A DNA stretch of 64,000 nt from Bradyrhizobium sp. PSBB068 (GCA_016839165.1 CP069300.1:4588001-4652000); one strand, 5' to 3'. Positions 1 to 8,859 are shown, numbered from the stretch's first letter. The notes: generated by a model from the letters alone, not told the origin. Translations and numbers: made by a program.

Positions 1-597
1 GCGCGCGGGCGGCTGCTGAATGCGGCGACGCATCTGTTCTGCAAGAACGGCATCAACGCCACCGGGATCGATGCGATCATCGACGAGGCCGGAACCGCGA
101 AGACCACGCTCTACAAATTGTTCGGCTCGAAGACCAACCTCGTGCATGCGGTGCTGGAGAGTGAAGGCCGGCAGTGGCGCGACTGGTTCATCGGCGCGAT
201 CGAGGCGGGCGGCGGCGATGCGCAGACCAAGCTGTCGCGGATATTCCCTGCCCTGAAGACCTGGTTCGGCGAGGAGCGCTTCTATGGCTGCCCCTTCATC
301 AACGCGGTCGCCGAGCACGACAAGGACGCCAAGCAGTTCCGCAACATCGCGCTGAAGCACAAGAAGGTGGTGCTGGCGCATATCGAAAGGCTCGCCGCCG
401 AGATGGGCGCTACCGAGCCGGCCGTGCTGGCGCACCAGCTCGCGCTGTTGATCGACGGCGCCATCGTCGCCGCGATGGTATCGGGTGATCCCGGTGTCGC
501 CGACACCGCAGGGCTTGCCGCGGGCAACCTGTTCGCCCCGGCCAGGGCGAAGAAGGCAAAACGCGCCAGCAGCGCCGCCGAACTCGTCGCCCTCTAG
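1..597 (+). CDS. TetR/AcrR family transcriptional regulator (5' truncated by window edge)
   Basis: The frame is open from the first base, so the real start lies outside the window; 198 codons are visible. The first 45 or so carry the end of a TetR helix-turn-helix, including TTLYKLFGSKTNLVH, the usual recognition-helix signature. The rest is a helical ligand-binding domain containing FYGCPFINAVAEH, a segment typical of the YxaF/LmrA-like C-terminal domain. It should be a cytoplasmic DNA-binding repressor; its ligand and targets cannot be read here. The TAG stop overlaps the 3' end of the convergent CNNM gene by four bases. Confidence 0.85.
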   Translation, partial: ARGRLLNAATHLFCKNGINATGIDAIIDEAGTAKTTLYKLFGSKTNLVHAVLESEGRQWRDWFIGAIEAGGGDAQTKLSRIFPALKTWFGEERFYGCPFINAVAEHDKDAKQFRNIALKHKKVVLAHIERLAAEMGATEPAVLAHQLALLIDGAIVAAMVSGDPGVADTAGLAAGNLFAPARAKKAKRASSAAELVAL

Positions 598-1628
598 GCG
601 GCCGATCGCTTCTCCACGGTCGCAATGCCGCGCAACAGCCGCCCGAGCAGGTCCGAGCCGGTGATGATGCGCTTCTGCCCGCTCCACACCAGGATCAGAT
701 CGTGCTCGATCACGTCGTCGCCCGGCGTCTCCGGCACCACCTTCATCAACCCGATGACGTCGCCGAGCCGCGCCTTGGCGTCACGCACGATGATCGGCCG
801 GTGCCAATAGGCGGTCGGATCGCTTTCGAGTTGGTTGAACAGCGCATCGCGCAGGAAGTGGTGGGCATCGAGCACGAACACCGGTTCACCCGCGAGATCG
901 GTCACGATCACCCATTTCATCCCCGACGCATCGATCCGGCGCAGGAACGGATCATCTGGCACGCTGTCGAATTTCGGCAGCACGCAGCGCTGATTGGCGA
1001 GCGGCAGGCTGAGGATGCTGGCGGGATCGATCGCCTCGCCCTCGTCACACACCGAGATGTCGTCGAGGTCGAGGAAGTTCTGGGCGCCGATCGCCTCCAC
1101 CTTGCTGATGTCGCCGCCGTCGACGACGTGGCGGGCGATCATCTGCCGGATATCCTGCTCGCGCAGATAGGTGATGCCTTCCGAGCCGAGCCACCAGTCG
1201 AGCACCATGGCCGTCGGCTTCGCCAGCGGAAACAGCACGATGCGATAGAAGTTCAGGAACGGCAGGAACCGCGCGGTCATCGCCAGCGCGTTGCGCGAGA
1301 AATAGGCCTGCGGGAATATCTCGCCGAGCAGCGTGATGGCGAAGGCCGAGAACAGGAACGCGCCCACGCCGGCCAACACCGAGTCCGACAACAGCGTCAG
1401 CAGCACGTTGGTGGTGACATTGCCCCAGATGATGGTGGCGAGGATCTGATTCGAATGCCGGCGAAGCTCGAGCACGCGCGCCGCGTTGGCATTGCCGCTG
1501 TCCGCCTCGATCTGCAGCCGCAACAGGCTGAGGCTGAAGACCGCGAGATTGAGGCCGGCGAACAATGCCGACTGCAGGATGCAGGCGGCGATCCCGATCC
1601 AGGTCGCGATGATCCCAAGATAGGCCAT
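594..1628 (-). CDS. CNNM (DUF21) transmembrane protein with CBS domains
   Basis: A 344-residue inner-membrane protein. Residues 1-170 form a CNNM/DUF21 domain with about four hydrophobic segments and the family motif GEIFPQ after the third. Residues about 190-310 look like a CBS pair (WVIVTDLAGEPVFVLDAHHFL). Family members such as CorB/CorC/YfjD are linked to Mg2+ or Co2+ transport, usually with a C-terminal CorC/HlyC domain; none is apparent here, so this is a short form. The cargo is not established. It is convergent with the TetR gene, and no partner gene is adjacent. Confidence 0.8.
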   Translation of the reverse strand: MAYLGIIATWIGIAACILQSALFAGLNLAVFSLSLLRLQIEADSGNANAARVLELRRHSNQILATIIWGNVTTNVLLTLLSDSVLAGVGAFLFSAFAITLLGEIFPQAYFSRNALAMTARFLPFLNFYRIVLFPLAKPTAMVLDWWLGSEGITYLREQDIRQMIARHVVDGGDISKVEAIGAQNFLDLDDISVCDEGEAIDPASILSLPLANQRCVLPKFDSVPDDPFLRRIDASGMKWVIVTDLAGEPVFVLDAHHFLRDALFNQLESDPTAYWHRPIIVRDAKARLGDVIGLMKVVPETPGDDVIEHDLILVWSGQKRIITGSDLLGRLLRGIATVEKRSAA

Positions 1629-1718
1629 GGATGCCCCGGCTCACTGTTGCGGCGTTTCGCCGCCATCACAGTCGAACGAGGTGACAGCCGAATGACCGCG
1701 CCGTGATCCCTCCGGCCA

Positions 1719-2537
1719 TCATCCAAACGGCGCGCCCTGCTCCGCCATCAGACCGGCGGCGGCATCGACGATCGCCGTCATCGACATCAAGTGGCAGGTC
1801 GCCGATCCGACGCGCCCGGTGCGGACAACGCCTTGCCGAACCAGCGCCTGGCCGATCCCCGGAAAGCCGTCGGGGTAGCCGGCCGCGACGTCGAAGCGAA
1901 CCCAGCGCCGCTGTCCGTCGACCGTCATGGCGGAGCCTTCCGCGATTCTCGGCAGCGACGGCCAAGCCTTCAGCTCGGACAGGTGCAGGGCCGTGCAGGC
2001 GTCGAAGCCGGCACCGAGCAGCAGAATGCGCGCCGCCGATCGGTAGAGAACGCCGAGCGGTCCATCGTCGCCGAACGGCTCGCCGAGCGACTGCCACGCC
2101 GTGATCCACTCCGCTTCGGGACCAAGGGCCGCGAAGGAGCAGGTCGGATGCAGGCTGCGCCGCGCCCCCGGCCAGCTCCGGAACAATTCGGCGACGGCGC
2201 CCATGTCGCGGGTCGGCGTGGTGCGCGGATCGAACGGCGGCACGCCTTCCCGGATGATCCCGATCCAACTCTCGGGGACGGGCGGCGCGCGCCAATTCGC
2301 GGGATCGCTGAGCTGCGACGACTGCGCGGGCATCACCAGCGTGCCGGCGTCGGTGACCGCATCAAGCAAGGCGCGCACTACCGCCTCGGCGCCGCCCGCG
2401 ACCCAGCCGAGCGCGCTCATCGCACAATGCACCAGCAGCGTTTCACCCGGCATGACGCCGAGCAGTCGCAGGTCGCGCATCAGGCTGTGCTGGGTCCGCG
2501 GCTCGCCGGTCGCGGCGACGATGGTATGCTCGGTCAT
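1719..2537 (-). CDS. AAC(3)-family N-acetyltransferase
   Basis: A 272-residue protein of the aminoglycoside 3-N-acetyltransferase fold. The N-terminus reads MRDLRLLGVMPGETLLVHCAMS, the family start. Mid-protein RSLHPTCSFAALG contains the conserved His-Pro and SFAA segment, and the C-terminal half has the conserved His/Glu region HLSELKAW. Family members acetylate an amine using acetyl-CoA, but chromosomal homologues in soil bacteria often have unknown substrates, so antibiotic resistance should not be assumed. The ATG at 2537 was chosen because the open frame upstream reads through intergenic repeat-like DNA (encoding FRGNDR). It is divergent from the diguanylate cyclase. Confidence 0.75.
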   Translation of the reverse strand: MTEHTIVAATGEPRTQHSLMRDLRLLGVMPGETLLVHCAMSALGWVAGGAEAVVRALLDAVTDAGTLVMPAQSSQLSDPANWRAPPVPESWIGIIREGVPPFDPRTTPTRDMGAVAELFRSWPGARRSLHPTCSFAALGPEAEWITAWQSLGEPFGDDGPLGVLYRSAARILLLGAGFDACTALHLSELKAWPSLPRIAEGSAMTVDGQRRWVRFDVAAGYPDGFPGIGQALVRQGVVRTGRVGSATCHLMSMTAIVDAAAGLMAEQGAPFG

Positions 2538-2776
2538 TCGATCGTTCCTGCGGTCGTTCCCGCGAAACCGCGGCTCACGAAATCGCATCGAGAATACCGC
2601 ATCCTGCCGGACCGGCCACGGCACTGACGGCGCGCAGCGGCGATGCGAGGGCGCGCCAATTTGGCGCATCCGTGCGGTTTACTTCCCGTCAAGCACGCCG
2701 CGTGATCGGCGGCGTCCTTAAAGGCCTGTTAGGCCCGCTGGGATCAGTTGCCACGTGAAAGTACGGGGCAAGAACA

Positions 2777-3994
2777 ATGCAGTCCGAAACAGGACGATAC
2801 AGCCAGCCGCGCTGGGGCGTGACGCGCTGGCTTGCCGATGCCGGGCCGGGCGTGCCCGACGACATCCGCCAAGCGCTGATCGGCGATCTCTACGGCTCGC
2901 TGCCGGTATTCGCGGCCGGCGCGGTCAACACGGTCGCAGTCTCGGCCGTGATTGCGATCCGCGAGCCGACCGCATGGTTCATCACCTGGGTCATCCTCGA
3001 GCTCGTCATCTGCCTGTCGCGACTGGCGGTGCTGGTGGCTGCGCATCGCGCGGCGCGCGAGCGACGGCCGACGCCGACCGATCTGCACCTCGTGCTCGCG
3101 GTCGCCTGGAGCGCCAGCGTCGGCTTCGGCATCCTGATCAGCCTTGCCAGCGGCGACTGGGTGGTCGCGATGCTGGCCTCGCTGTCGGCCGCGGCAATGG
3201 TCGGCGGCATCTGCTTCCGCAATTTCAGCGCCCCGCGTCTTGCCGGCACCATGATCCTGCTCAGCCTTGGCCCGATCGTGCCGGGCGCGGCGCTTGCCGG
3301 CGAGCCGCTGCTGTTCATCGTCTTCCTGCAGGTGCCGCTGTATCTCACGGCGATGACGGTCGCGGCCTTCCGCCTCAACAAGATGCTGGTCGCGACCATG
3401 CGCGCCGAGCGCGAGAACGGTCATCTTGCCCTTCACGACACCCTCACCGGGCTGCGCAATCGCGCCGGTTTCGTCGCCGCGCTGAACGCCAAGCTCGAGG
3501 CCCCGGCCGGAAACGGCCGGCCGTTCGCGCTGCTGTTCTTCGACCTCGACAATTTCAAACCGGTCAACGACACCTATGGTCACGCGGCCGGCGACCAGGT
3601 GCTGATGCTGGCCGCCGAGCGGCTGCGGCGCGCGCTGCCGGAGACCGACGTGATCGCGCGACTTGGCGGCGATGAATTCGTGGTGCTGGCGAACGGCGTC
3701 ACCGCCGAGCAGGCGCTCGCCGTCGGCCAGCGCATCATCCAGGCCGTGACGATGCCCTACCGGCTCGCCGACGGCGTCTTTGCCAAGGTCGGCGTCAGTG
3801 TCGGTGTCGCTGTCTCGCCCGAGCACGGCACCGAGGCCGAAGAGTTGCTGGCGGTCGCCGATGCCGCACTCTATGAAGCGAAATCCGCCGGCAAGGCCCA
3901 GTGCCGCATGGCCTCGGTCACCACCAATGTCGCCGCGCTGCGCCGGCTGACGAAACAGGCCCCCGCGCCCGCCCGCAATCGCGGCGCCGCCTGA
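2777..3994 (+). CDS. Membrane-bound diguanylate cyclase (GGDEF)
   Basis: A 405-residue protein. Residues 40-205 contain about five hydrophobic segments without a recognised sensory signature. Residues 215-375 are a GGDEF domain with HDTLTGLRNR, FFDLDNFKPVNDTYGH and an intact RLGGDEF motif (297-301), so it should make cyclic di-GMP from two GTP at the inner membrane. The inhibitory I-site would lie five residues before GGDEF, but the sequence there is PETD rather than RxxD, so product feedback inhibition is probably absent. No EAL domain is present. It stands alone, divergent from the acetyltransferase gene. Confidence 0.88.
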   Translation: MQSETGRYSQPRWGVTRWLADAGPGVPDDIRQALIGDLYGSLPVFAAGAVNTVAVSAVIAIREPTAWFITWVILELVICLSRLAVLVAAHRAARERRPTPTDLHLVLAVAWSASVGFGILISLASGDWVVAMLASLSAAAMVGGICFRNFSAPRLAGTMILLSLGPIVPGAALAGEPLLFIVFLQVPLYLTAMTVAAFRLNKMLVATMRAERENGHLALHDTLTGLRNRAGFVAALNAKLEAPAGNGRPFALLFFDLDNFKPVNDTYGHAAGDQVLMLAAERLRRALPETDVIARLGGDEFVVLANGVTAEQALAVGQRIIQAVTMPYRLADGVFAKVGVSVGVAVSPEHGTEAEELLAVADAALYEAKSAGKAQCRMASVTTNVAALRRLTKQAPAPARNRGAA

Positions 3995-4015
3995 AAACGA
4001 GGTCCGGCGGACCGC

Positions 4016-4744
4016 CTAAAGATCGAAGTTCGTCGGCAGCATCACGACGTCGCGGATGGTCATGCCGCGCGGCCGGGTCAACATGAAGATCACGACCTCG
4101 GCCACTTCGCTCGCCTCCAGCAGGCTGCCCGACGCTTTGGCTTCCTGAAGCTTCTCCGCCGGCCAGTCGGCGAGCAGCGCGCTGATCACCGGCCCGGGCG
4201 AGATCGAGCCGACGCGGATGCCGTGCTTGAACACCTGGCGCCGCACCGTCTGCACGAAGCAGTTGATCGCCCATTTCGACGACGCATAGACCGGCTCCCA
4301 CGGCGTCGGGAAATGCGCGGCAAGCGAGCTCGTCACGATGATGTCGCCGGTTGCCCGCGCGATCATGTGCGGCAGCACGTCGTGCACGTTCTTCATCACC
4401 ACGTTGACGTTGAGGTTCAGCATCCGGTCGATCGCTGTGCTGTCGGCATCGACGAGATCGCCGCCGACATAGATGCCGGCATTGGCGTGCAGGATGTCGA
4501 GCTGGCCTGCTTTCTCCAGCGCACGCGGCAGCAGCGTCGCGCAGGCCGCGGCATCGAGCAGGTCGATGACCAGCGGAATCACCGCATCACCGTGTCTTTC
4601 CGCCAGCGCCGCGAGCGCGGTGGCGTCGCGGTCGACCATCACCACGCGCGCGCCGGCCGCCAGCATCGCTTCGCTGCTCGCAAGTCCGATGCCGGATGCC
4701 GCCCCGGTCACCGCCGCGACCTTGCCTTCCAATTGCTTCGCCAT
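4016..4744 (-). CDS. SDR family NAD(P)-dependent oxidoreductase
   Basis: A 242-residue classical short-chain dehydrogenase/reductase. It has the cofactor motif TGAASGIG (13-20), HANAG (86-90), catalytic Ser in TSS (138-140) and Y153-x3-K157 in YASSK. The Asp in VDRD at the end of the second strand suggests NAD(H) preference. The substrate is not predictable. The ATG at 4744 is preferred over an in-frame GTG at 4753 because AGGGTGGAG sits at good spacing before it. The C-terminus NFDL resembles polyol and clavulanate-type SDRs only loosely. Confidence 0.85.
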   Translation of the reverse strand: MAKQLEGKVAAVTGAASGIGLASSEAMLAAGARVVMVDRDATALAALAERHGDAVIPLVIDLLDAAACATLLPRALEKAGQLDILHANAGIYVGGDLVDADSTAIDRMLNLNVNVVMKNVHDVLPHMIARATGDIIVTSSLAAHFPTPWEPVYASSKWAINCFVQTVRRQVFKHGIRVGSISPGPVISALLADWPAEKLQEAKASGSLLEASEVAEVVIFMLTRPRGMTIRDVVMLPTNFDL

Positions 4745-4842
4745 CGTCTCCACCCTGTCAGGTCAGTGCGACAGGCATGGCAACACATCGCGGTCGCGAT
4801 GTCAGCTGCCATGCGGTGCACGACGGCGGGCGGGTCCAGCGC

Positions 4843-5733
4843 TCACAGGCGGAGCATCGGTGGCCGCGTGGCGAAGCGGCGGCGCAGCCATTTTGCCGCC
4901 GGCCCGGCCGGCCGCTGCTTGTGCCAGACCACTTCGAGCGCGACCGGATGCGCGCCCTCGTCGAATTCCAGTTCGGGAATGGCGAGGTCTTCGGCGACCT
5001 GCGAACTCGCCATGATGTGGGCCGGGATCAGCGCCCAGCCGACGCCGTGCTTGAGGATCTGCAGGATCACCCAATGGCTCTCGACCCACCACACCTCCGC
5101 CGCGACACGCAGCCGATGCCGTTCGGTGCCTTCGTTGCGCACCGTGACCATGATCTGGCGATGCCGCTTCAGCTCCTCCCAGTCCACCCGCCCATGCGCC
5201 AGCGGATGGGTCTTGCCGCAGACGAGCTGCAACGGCACCCAGCCGATGGTCTTGAAGCCGAGCTCGGGCGGCAGCTGCTCCTGCCGCCACATCACGCCGA
5301 CATCGGCCTTGCCGTCGAGCACGAGCCGGCTGACGTCCTCCATGATCGGAAACAGCAGCTCGAGTTCGACATGCGGAAAGCGCGTGGCGAATTCCGCGAA
5401 CAGCTCGCCCACCGCGCTCTCCGGATAGAGCTCGTCGATCGCCACCACCAGGCGCTTCTCGACATGCGCCTCGAAGCTGCTGGCAACGCCGATCAGGTGC
5501 TCGCGGCGATCGAGGATCAGTTTTGCCTCGGGCAGCAGTCGCGCCCCTGCTTCGGTCAGCACCGGGTTGCGCCCGGTCCGGTCGAACAGCGCAATGCCGA
5601 GGTCGGTCTCCAGGTTTGCCACGTGCGTACTGACCGCCGATTGCGCCTTCTTCAAAAGCCGCGCCGCGCCGGAGAACGAGCCCTGCTCGGCGGCCGCCAC
5701 GAAGGATTCGAGCTGGTCCATGGAGAGGGACAT
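4843..5733 (-). CDS. LysR family regulator, divergent from the PACE efflux gene
   Basis: A 296-residue LysR-type activator. Residues 1-60 hold the winged helix (LESFVAAAEQGSFSGAARLL, then AVSTHVANLETDLGIALFDR), and residues 90-290 a periplasmic-binding-like effector domain. It is transcribed away from the PACE efflux gene with only 87 bp between the start codons, the same arrangement as AceR/AceI in Acinetobacter, so regulation of that pump is the likely job. The inducer is unknown; PACE pumps handle biocides and polyamines. Confidence 0.85.
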   Translation of the reverse strand: MSLSMDQLESFVAAAEQGSFSGAARLLKKAQSAVSTHVANLETDLGIALFDRTGRNPVLTEAGARLLPEAKLILDRREHLIGVASSFEAHVEKRLVVAIDELYPESAVGELFAEFATRFPHVELELLFPIMEDVSRLVLDGKADVGVMWRQEQLPPELGFKTIGWVPLQLVCGKTHPLAHGRVDWEELKRHRQIMVTVRNEGTERHRLRVAAEVWWVESHWVILQILKHGVGWALIPAHIMASSQVAEDLAIPELEFDEGAHPVALEVVWHKQRPAGPAAKWLRRRFATRPPMLRL

Positions 5734-5820
5734 CTATCTCTTTTCCAGATATTATCTAACTTTATAATCCCACAATATCAGATAGAAACCCGATCACAAC
5801 GACAAGAAAGGGTTTTCAAA
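5734..5820. promoter_or_regulatory. LysR/PACE divergent control region
   Basis: The 87-bp gap between the LysR and PACE start codons is strikingly AT-rich for this window. It contains the dyad AGATATTATCT (5747-5757) and further ATCTATCT and CAGATAG half-sites at 5732-5740 and 5788-5794. This is the expected place for LysR binding and for both promoters. The binding itself is inference. Confidence 0.5.
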
Positions 5821-6282
5821 ATGTCTATGCGTTCCTTCTCCGACCGGATCAGGCACGCAGTCCTGTTCGAACTGATCGGTATCGCCATCTTCACGCCGGC
5901 AGCGGCCTGGCTGTTCAATCAGCCGGTCGCCCATATGGGCGTCATCGGCGTCGTCTCGGCGACGGTGGCGACGATCTGGAACTTGCTGTTCAATCTCGGC
6001 TTCGACCACGCGCTGGTCCGCCTCACCGGGCGTGTCGTCAAGACGATGCCGATCCGCGTCGCGCACGCGATGCTGTTCGAGGCCGGCCTGATCGTGCTGC
6101 TGATCCCGTTCGTCGCCTGGTATCTCGGCGTCTCGCTGTGGGCCGCGCTGATGATGGATATCTCGATCGTGGCGTTCTATCTGATCTACGCGTTCGTGTT
6201 CAACATCGCCTACGACCGGGTGTTTCCGCTGCCCCGGCCCGGCGCGCATGATCGCACGGTGACCCGGGCCTTGCCGGCCTGA
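5821..6282 (+). CDS. PACE-family efflux transporter
   Basis: A 153-residue, four-helix inner-membrane protein made of two tandem bacterial transmembrane pair domains. Each begins with the family signature RxxHxxxFE: RIRHAVLFE and RVAHAMLFE. Each ends with an FN..(F/Y)D box: WNLLFNLGFD and FNIAYDRVFP. The Glu in the first repeat corresponds to the proton-coupling Glu of AceI. PACE proteins export chlorhexidine-like biocides and short diamines using the proton gradient. The ATG at 5821 was chosen because it begins MSMRSFSDRIRH; further upstream the frame is only antisense of the LysR gene. Confidence 0.88.
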   Translation: MSMRSFSDRIRHAVLFELIGIAIFTPAAAWLFNQPVAHMGVIGVVSATVATIWNLLFNLGFDHALVRLTGRVVKTMPIRVAHAMLFEAGLIVLLIPFVAWYLGVSLWAALMMDISIVAFYLIYAFVFNIAYDRVFPLPRPGAHDRTVTRALPA

Positions 6283-6297
6283 TCGACCTCAACGCGC

Positions 6298-6327
6298 GGC
6301 GCAGTGGATCATTTGATCCGCCGCGCC
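6298..6327. terminator. Hairpin after the PACE gene
   Basis: The stem pairs GGCGC with GCGCC, with an inner perfect GGATCA/TGATCC arm and a two-base loop. It begins 15 bp past the PACE stop codon. No clear T-run follows, so factor-independent termination is only possible, not shown. Confidence 0.4.
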
Positions 6328-6410
6328 GCTGCGCATCCTGACACCGCCGCCAATATTGCTGCTGGTAGCGACTACGCACAAGTTCCGCAGCGCCGCGCAC
6401 CTAAACTGGT

Positions 6411-6424
6411 TTGATCCGGATCAA
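6411..6424. promoter_or_regulatory. FixK/FNR-type box upstream of the substrate-binding protein
   Basis: TTGATCCGGATCAA is a perfect 14-bp palindrome matching the rhizobial FixK2 and enterobacterial FNR consensus (TTGAT-N4-ATCAA). It lies 94 bp before the ATG of the periplasmic binding protein gene. If used as a class II site, transcription would start near 6458. This suggests low-oxygen activation of that gene. Confidence 0.6.
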
Positions 6425-6518
6425 CCAGCATGGAATGCTTGAAGCCGAGACGCCCGTCAGAGGCTGCCAAACGGCCAACAATGCCAAAACGGCCAACAAG
6501 AAGAAGCGGAGGACTACA

Positions 6519-7745
6519 ATGCCAAGGAACCGTTCGATCCAGCTATCACGCCGTCAGCTCATCAAGGGCACCGCCGCCGCGTCGGCCACGCTGCTGCTCG
6601 GCAAGCCTGCGATCGCCAAAGGCAAGACCGAGATCGTGATCGGCAACATCGACGCCTATTCGGGACCGGCTGCGGTCTATTCGTCGATCGGCCGTACGCC
6701 CGGCGGCTATTTCAAGATGATCAACGAGCAAGGCGGCATCAACGGCCGCATGATCAAATACATCACCTATGACGACGCCTACAGCCCGGCCAAGACCGTC
6801 GAGCAGGCGCGCAAGCTGGTCGAGAGCGACGAGATCGACGTCCTGTTTGCGCCGCTCGGCGCCCCCACCAATGCGGCGATCATGAAATACATGAACCAGA
6901 AGAAGGTCCCGCACCTCTTCATCGCCTCGGGCGCGACCAAGTTCGGCGACTACAAGAATTTCCCCTACACGATGGGTTTCCAGCCTTGCTACCAGATCGA
7001 GGGCCGGGCCTTCGCGCAGCACGTACTGTCGACGCAGACCGACCCGAAGATCGGCATCGTCTACCAGAACGACGATTTCGGCCGTGACGTGCTGAAGGGC
7101 TTCAAGGACGGACTTGGCGCGAAGACGTCTGCAATCGTGGCCGAGCTGTCGTATGAGACCGCGGATCCGACCATCGACAGCCAGGTGGTTCGCTGCAAAT
7201 CCGCCGGCGCCAACGTGTTCATGAGCATGACCACGCCGAAATTCGCAGCCCAAGGCATCAAGAAGATCGCCGAGCTCGGCTGGCAGCCGGCGCATTACAT
7301 CGGCAACAACGCTTCCTCCGCCGGCTCGACGCTGAAGGCCGCGGGCTTCGACGTGTCCAAGGGCATCATCTCGAGCGCCTATTTGAAGGATCCCGTCGAC
7401 GCCGCCTGGGACAGCGATCCCGCGATCCAGAAATGGCGCGCCTTCCTCGACAAATACGATCCAACGGCGGCCAAGAACGACATCTACGCGGTCACCGGCT
7501 ATCTCACCAGCCAGATCCTGGTTCAGGTGCTCAAGCAGTGCGGCGACGACATCTCGTCCGAGAGCATTATCAAGCAGGCGGCAAACCTCAGGGACGTCGA
7601 ATCCGACATGCTGCTGCCGGGCATCAAGATCAACACCTCGCCGACCGACTATTATCCGCTCGAGCAACTGCAACTGACGCGCTTCAGCGGCGAACGCTAC
7701 GAGCCGCTGGGACCGGTGATCGACGGCGGGATTTCGAAGGCGTGA
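6519..7745 (+). CDS. ABC transporter substrate-binding protein (Leu/Ile/Val-type), Tat-exported
   Basis: A 408-residue periplasmic binding protein of the Peripla_BP_6 type. The N-terminus SRRQLIKGTAAASATLLLGKPAIA is a twin-arginine signal ending near residue 34 (the two Arg are followed by QLIK). The mature part starts TEIVIGNIDAYSGPAAVYSS and contains GGINGRMIKYITYDD, the usual pattern of HAAT-type binding proteins for amino acids, amides or aromatic acids. The ATG at 6519 has GGAGG seven bases upstream. No permease or ATPase gene is adjacent, so it is an orphan component. The upstream FixK/FNR box suggests oxygen-linked expression. Confidence 0.85.
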   Translation: MPRNRSIQLSRRQLIKGTAAASATLLLGKPAIAKGKTEIVIGNIDAYSGPAAVYSSIGRTPGGYFKMINEQGGINGRMIKYITYDDAYSPAKTVEQARKLVESDEIDVLFAPLGAPTNAAIMKYMNQKKVPHLFIASGATKFGDYKNFPYTMGFQPCYQIEGRAFAQHVLSTQTDPKIGIVYQNDDFGRDVLKGFKDGLGAKTSAIVAELSYETADPTIDSQVVRCKSAGANVFMSMTTPKFAAQGIKKIAELGWQPAHYIGNNASSAGSTLKAAGFDVSKGIISSAYLKDPVDAAWDSDPAIQKWRAFLDKYDPTAAKNDIYAVTGYLTSQILVQVLKQCGDDISSESIIKQAANLRDVESDMLLPGIKINTSPTDYYPLEQLQLTRFSGERYEPLGPVIDGGISKA

Positions 7746-7828
7746 TCATCTGAAGCACGCACCGCCCTGACGTTTCCAATCGACCGATCCTGAGGTAGCC
7801 TCGTCCATCCTGAACGAGGCGAGCCGCC

Positions 7829-8521
7829 ATGCTCACGCTCTATTCGTATCCGCCGTTGTTCGGCGTCGCCGACAACAATGGCTACGGTCTGAAGGTGTTC
7901 GCCTTTCTGAGGCTCGCCGGCGTGCCGTTCCGGCACGAGCACATTTTCGATGCGTCGAAGGCGCCACGCCAGCAATTGCCCTACATCGTCGACGGCCACG
8001 ACACCGTCGGCGACAGCGAGACCATCCTCCGCTATGTCACCGAAAAATACGGCGTGACGCTGGATGCGGCGCTGACGCCGGCGCAACGCACCACCGATCT
8101 CCTCGTCACGCGCATGCTCGACGATCTCTACTGGGTGATGTCCTACTCGCGCTGGAAGGACGAGCGCTACTGGCCCAAGTTCCGCGATGCGCTCAAGCGG
8201 GAGCATCCGGACCTCACCGACGACGGCTTGATGAAGGCCAGGGAGTTCAACGCGCAACGCTATCACTACCAGGGCATCGGCCGCTTCGAGCCCGACGCCG
8301 CGATGGCCCGCGGGCTCGCCGATCTCGCCGCACTGGCGAACCTGATTTCGCGGCAAGGCTATGTACATGGCGACAAACCGACATCCATCGACGCGGGCAT
8401 CTATGGCTTCGTGGCCAACATCTACTTCTACGACATCGACACGCCGTTGAAGAGGTTCGTGGTGTCGCACGACGCTCTGCCGCAACACTGCCGCGCGATC
8501 CACGCGGCAGTCAGTCTCTGA
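7829..8521 (+). CDS. Glutathione S-transferase family protein
   Basis: A 230-residue cytosolic GST-like protein. The N-terminal thioredoxin-fold part has the cis-Pro segment QQLPYIVDG and the glutathione-binding D-S-E-T in GDSETILRYV (about 65-75). The helical domain follows, with YGFVANIYFYDIDTPLKRFV near the end. The substrate is unknown. It stands alone on the plus strand with a repeat-containing gap after it. Confidence 0.8.
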   Translation: MLTLYSYPPLFGVADNNGYGLKVFAFLRLAGVPFRHEHIFDASKAPRQQLPYIVDGHDTVGDSETILRYVTEKYGVTLDAALTPAQRTTDLLVTRMLDDLYWVMSYSRWKDERYWPKFRDALKREHPDLTDDGLMKAREFNAQRYHYQGIGRFEPDAAMARGLADLAALANLISRQGYVHGDKPTSIDAGIYGFVANIYFYDIDTPLKRFVVSHDALPQHCRAIHAAVSL

Positions 8522-8859
8522 GCGCGAAACGTCGATCGCCACGCATCCGGCGGATGGAAACGGGAATCGGCACCCGGCTTTCCCTGCGCCCTCCGACATC
8601 AGGACGGCGAACAAGAGATGCAAAGCTCGGACAAATCATGTCGCGAGAATGTTGGTGTATGAGCCAAAGCTCGCGCGATAAACACAGTGTCGTCCTGGCG
8701 AACGCCAGGACCCATTACCCCAAATCTCCATCGTTGCGCGACGCTGTGGCCGCAATCCCATACATCACGGAATGCGGTGGTTATGGGTCCTGGCTTTCGC
8801 CAGGACGACGTTGGAACGAGGTCGCGACGCCATCAGGCAATCGGCGCAACGACCGAGGC
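8522..8859. other. Intergenic region without a gene
   Basis: This 338-bp gap separates the GST gene from the convergent methyltransferase gene. Apart from the palindromic repeat at 8689-8810, nothing coding or regulatory could be supported. Confidence 0.6.
8689..8810. repeat. Palindromic intergenic repeat
   Basis: About 122 bp bounded by GTCGTCCTGG (8689-8698) and its exact reverse complement CCAGGACGAC (8800-8809). Each end is itself a small hairpin: TCCTGGCG/GCCAGGA on the left and TCCTGGC/GCCAGGA on the right. It lies between convergent genes. It resembles the mobile-looking palindromic elements scattered through bradyrhizobial genomes; copy number elsewhere cannot be checked here. Confidence 0.6.

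Noticed and set aside
1719..2537. Aminoglycoside resistance gene
   Set aside because: The protein belongs to the AAC(3) family by pattern, but chromosomal homologues often do not act on antibiotics, so resistance is not claimed.
3995..4015. Terminator between the cyclase and SDR genes
   Set aside because: Only 21 bp separate the convergent stops and no stable hairpin was found.
4696..5820. In-frame extension before the PACE gene
   Set aside because: It is antisense to the LysR gene, and the PACE signature starts right after the ATG at 5821.
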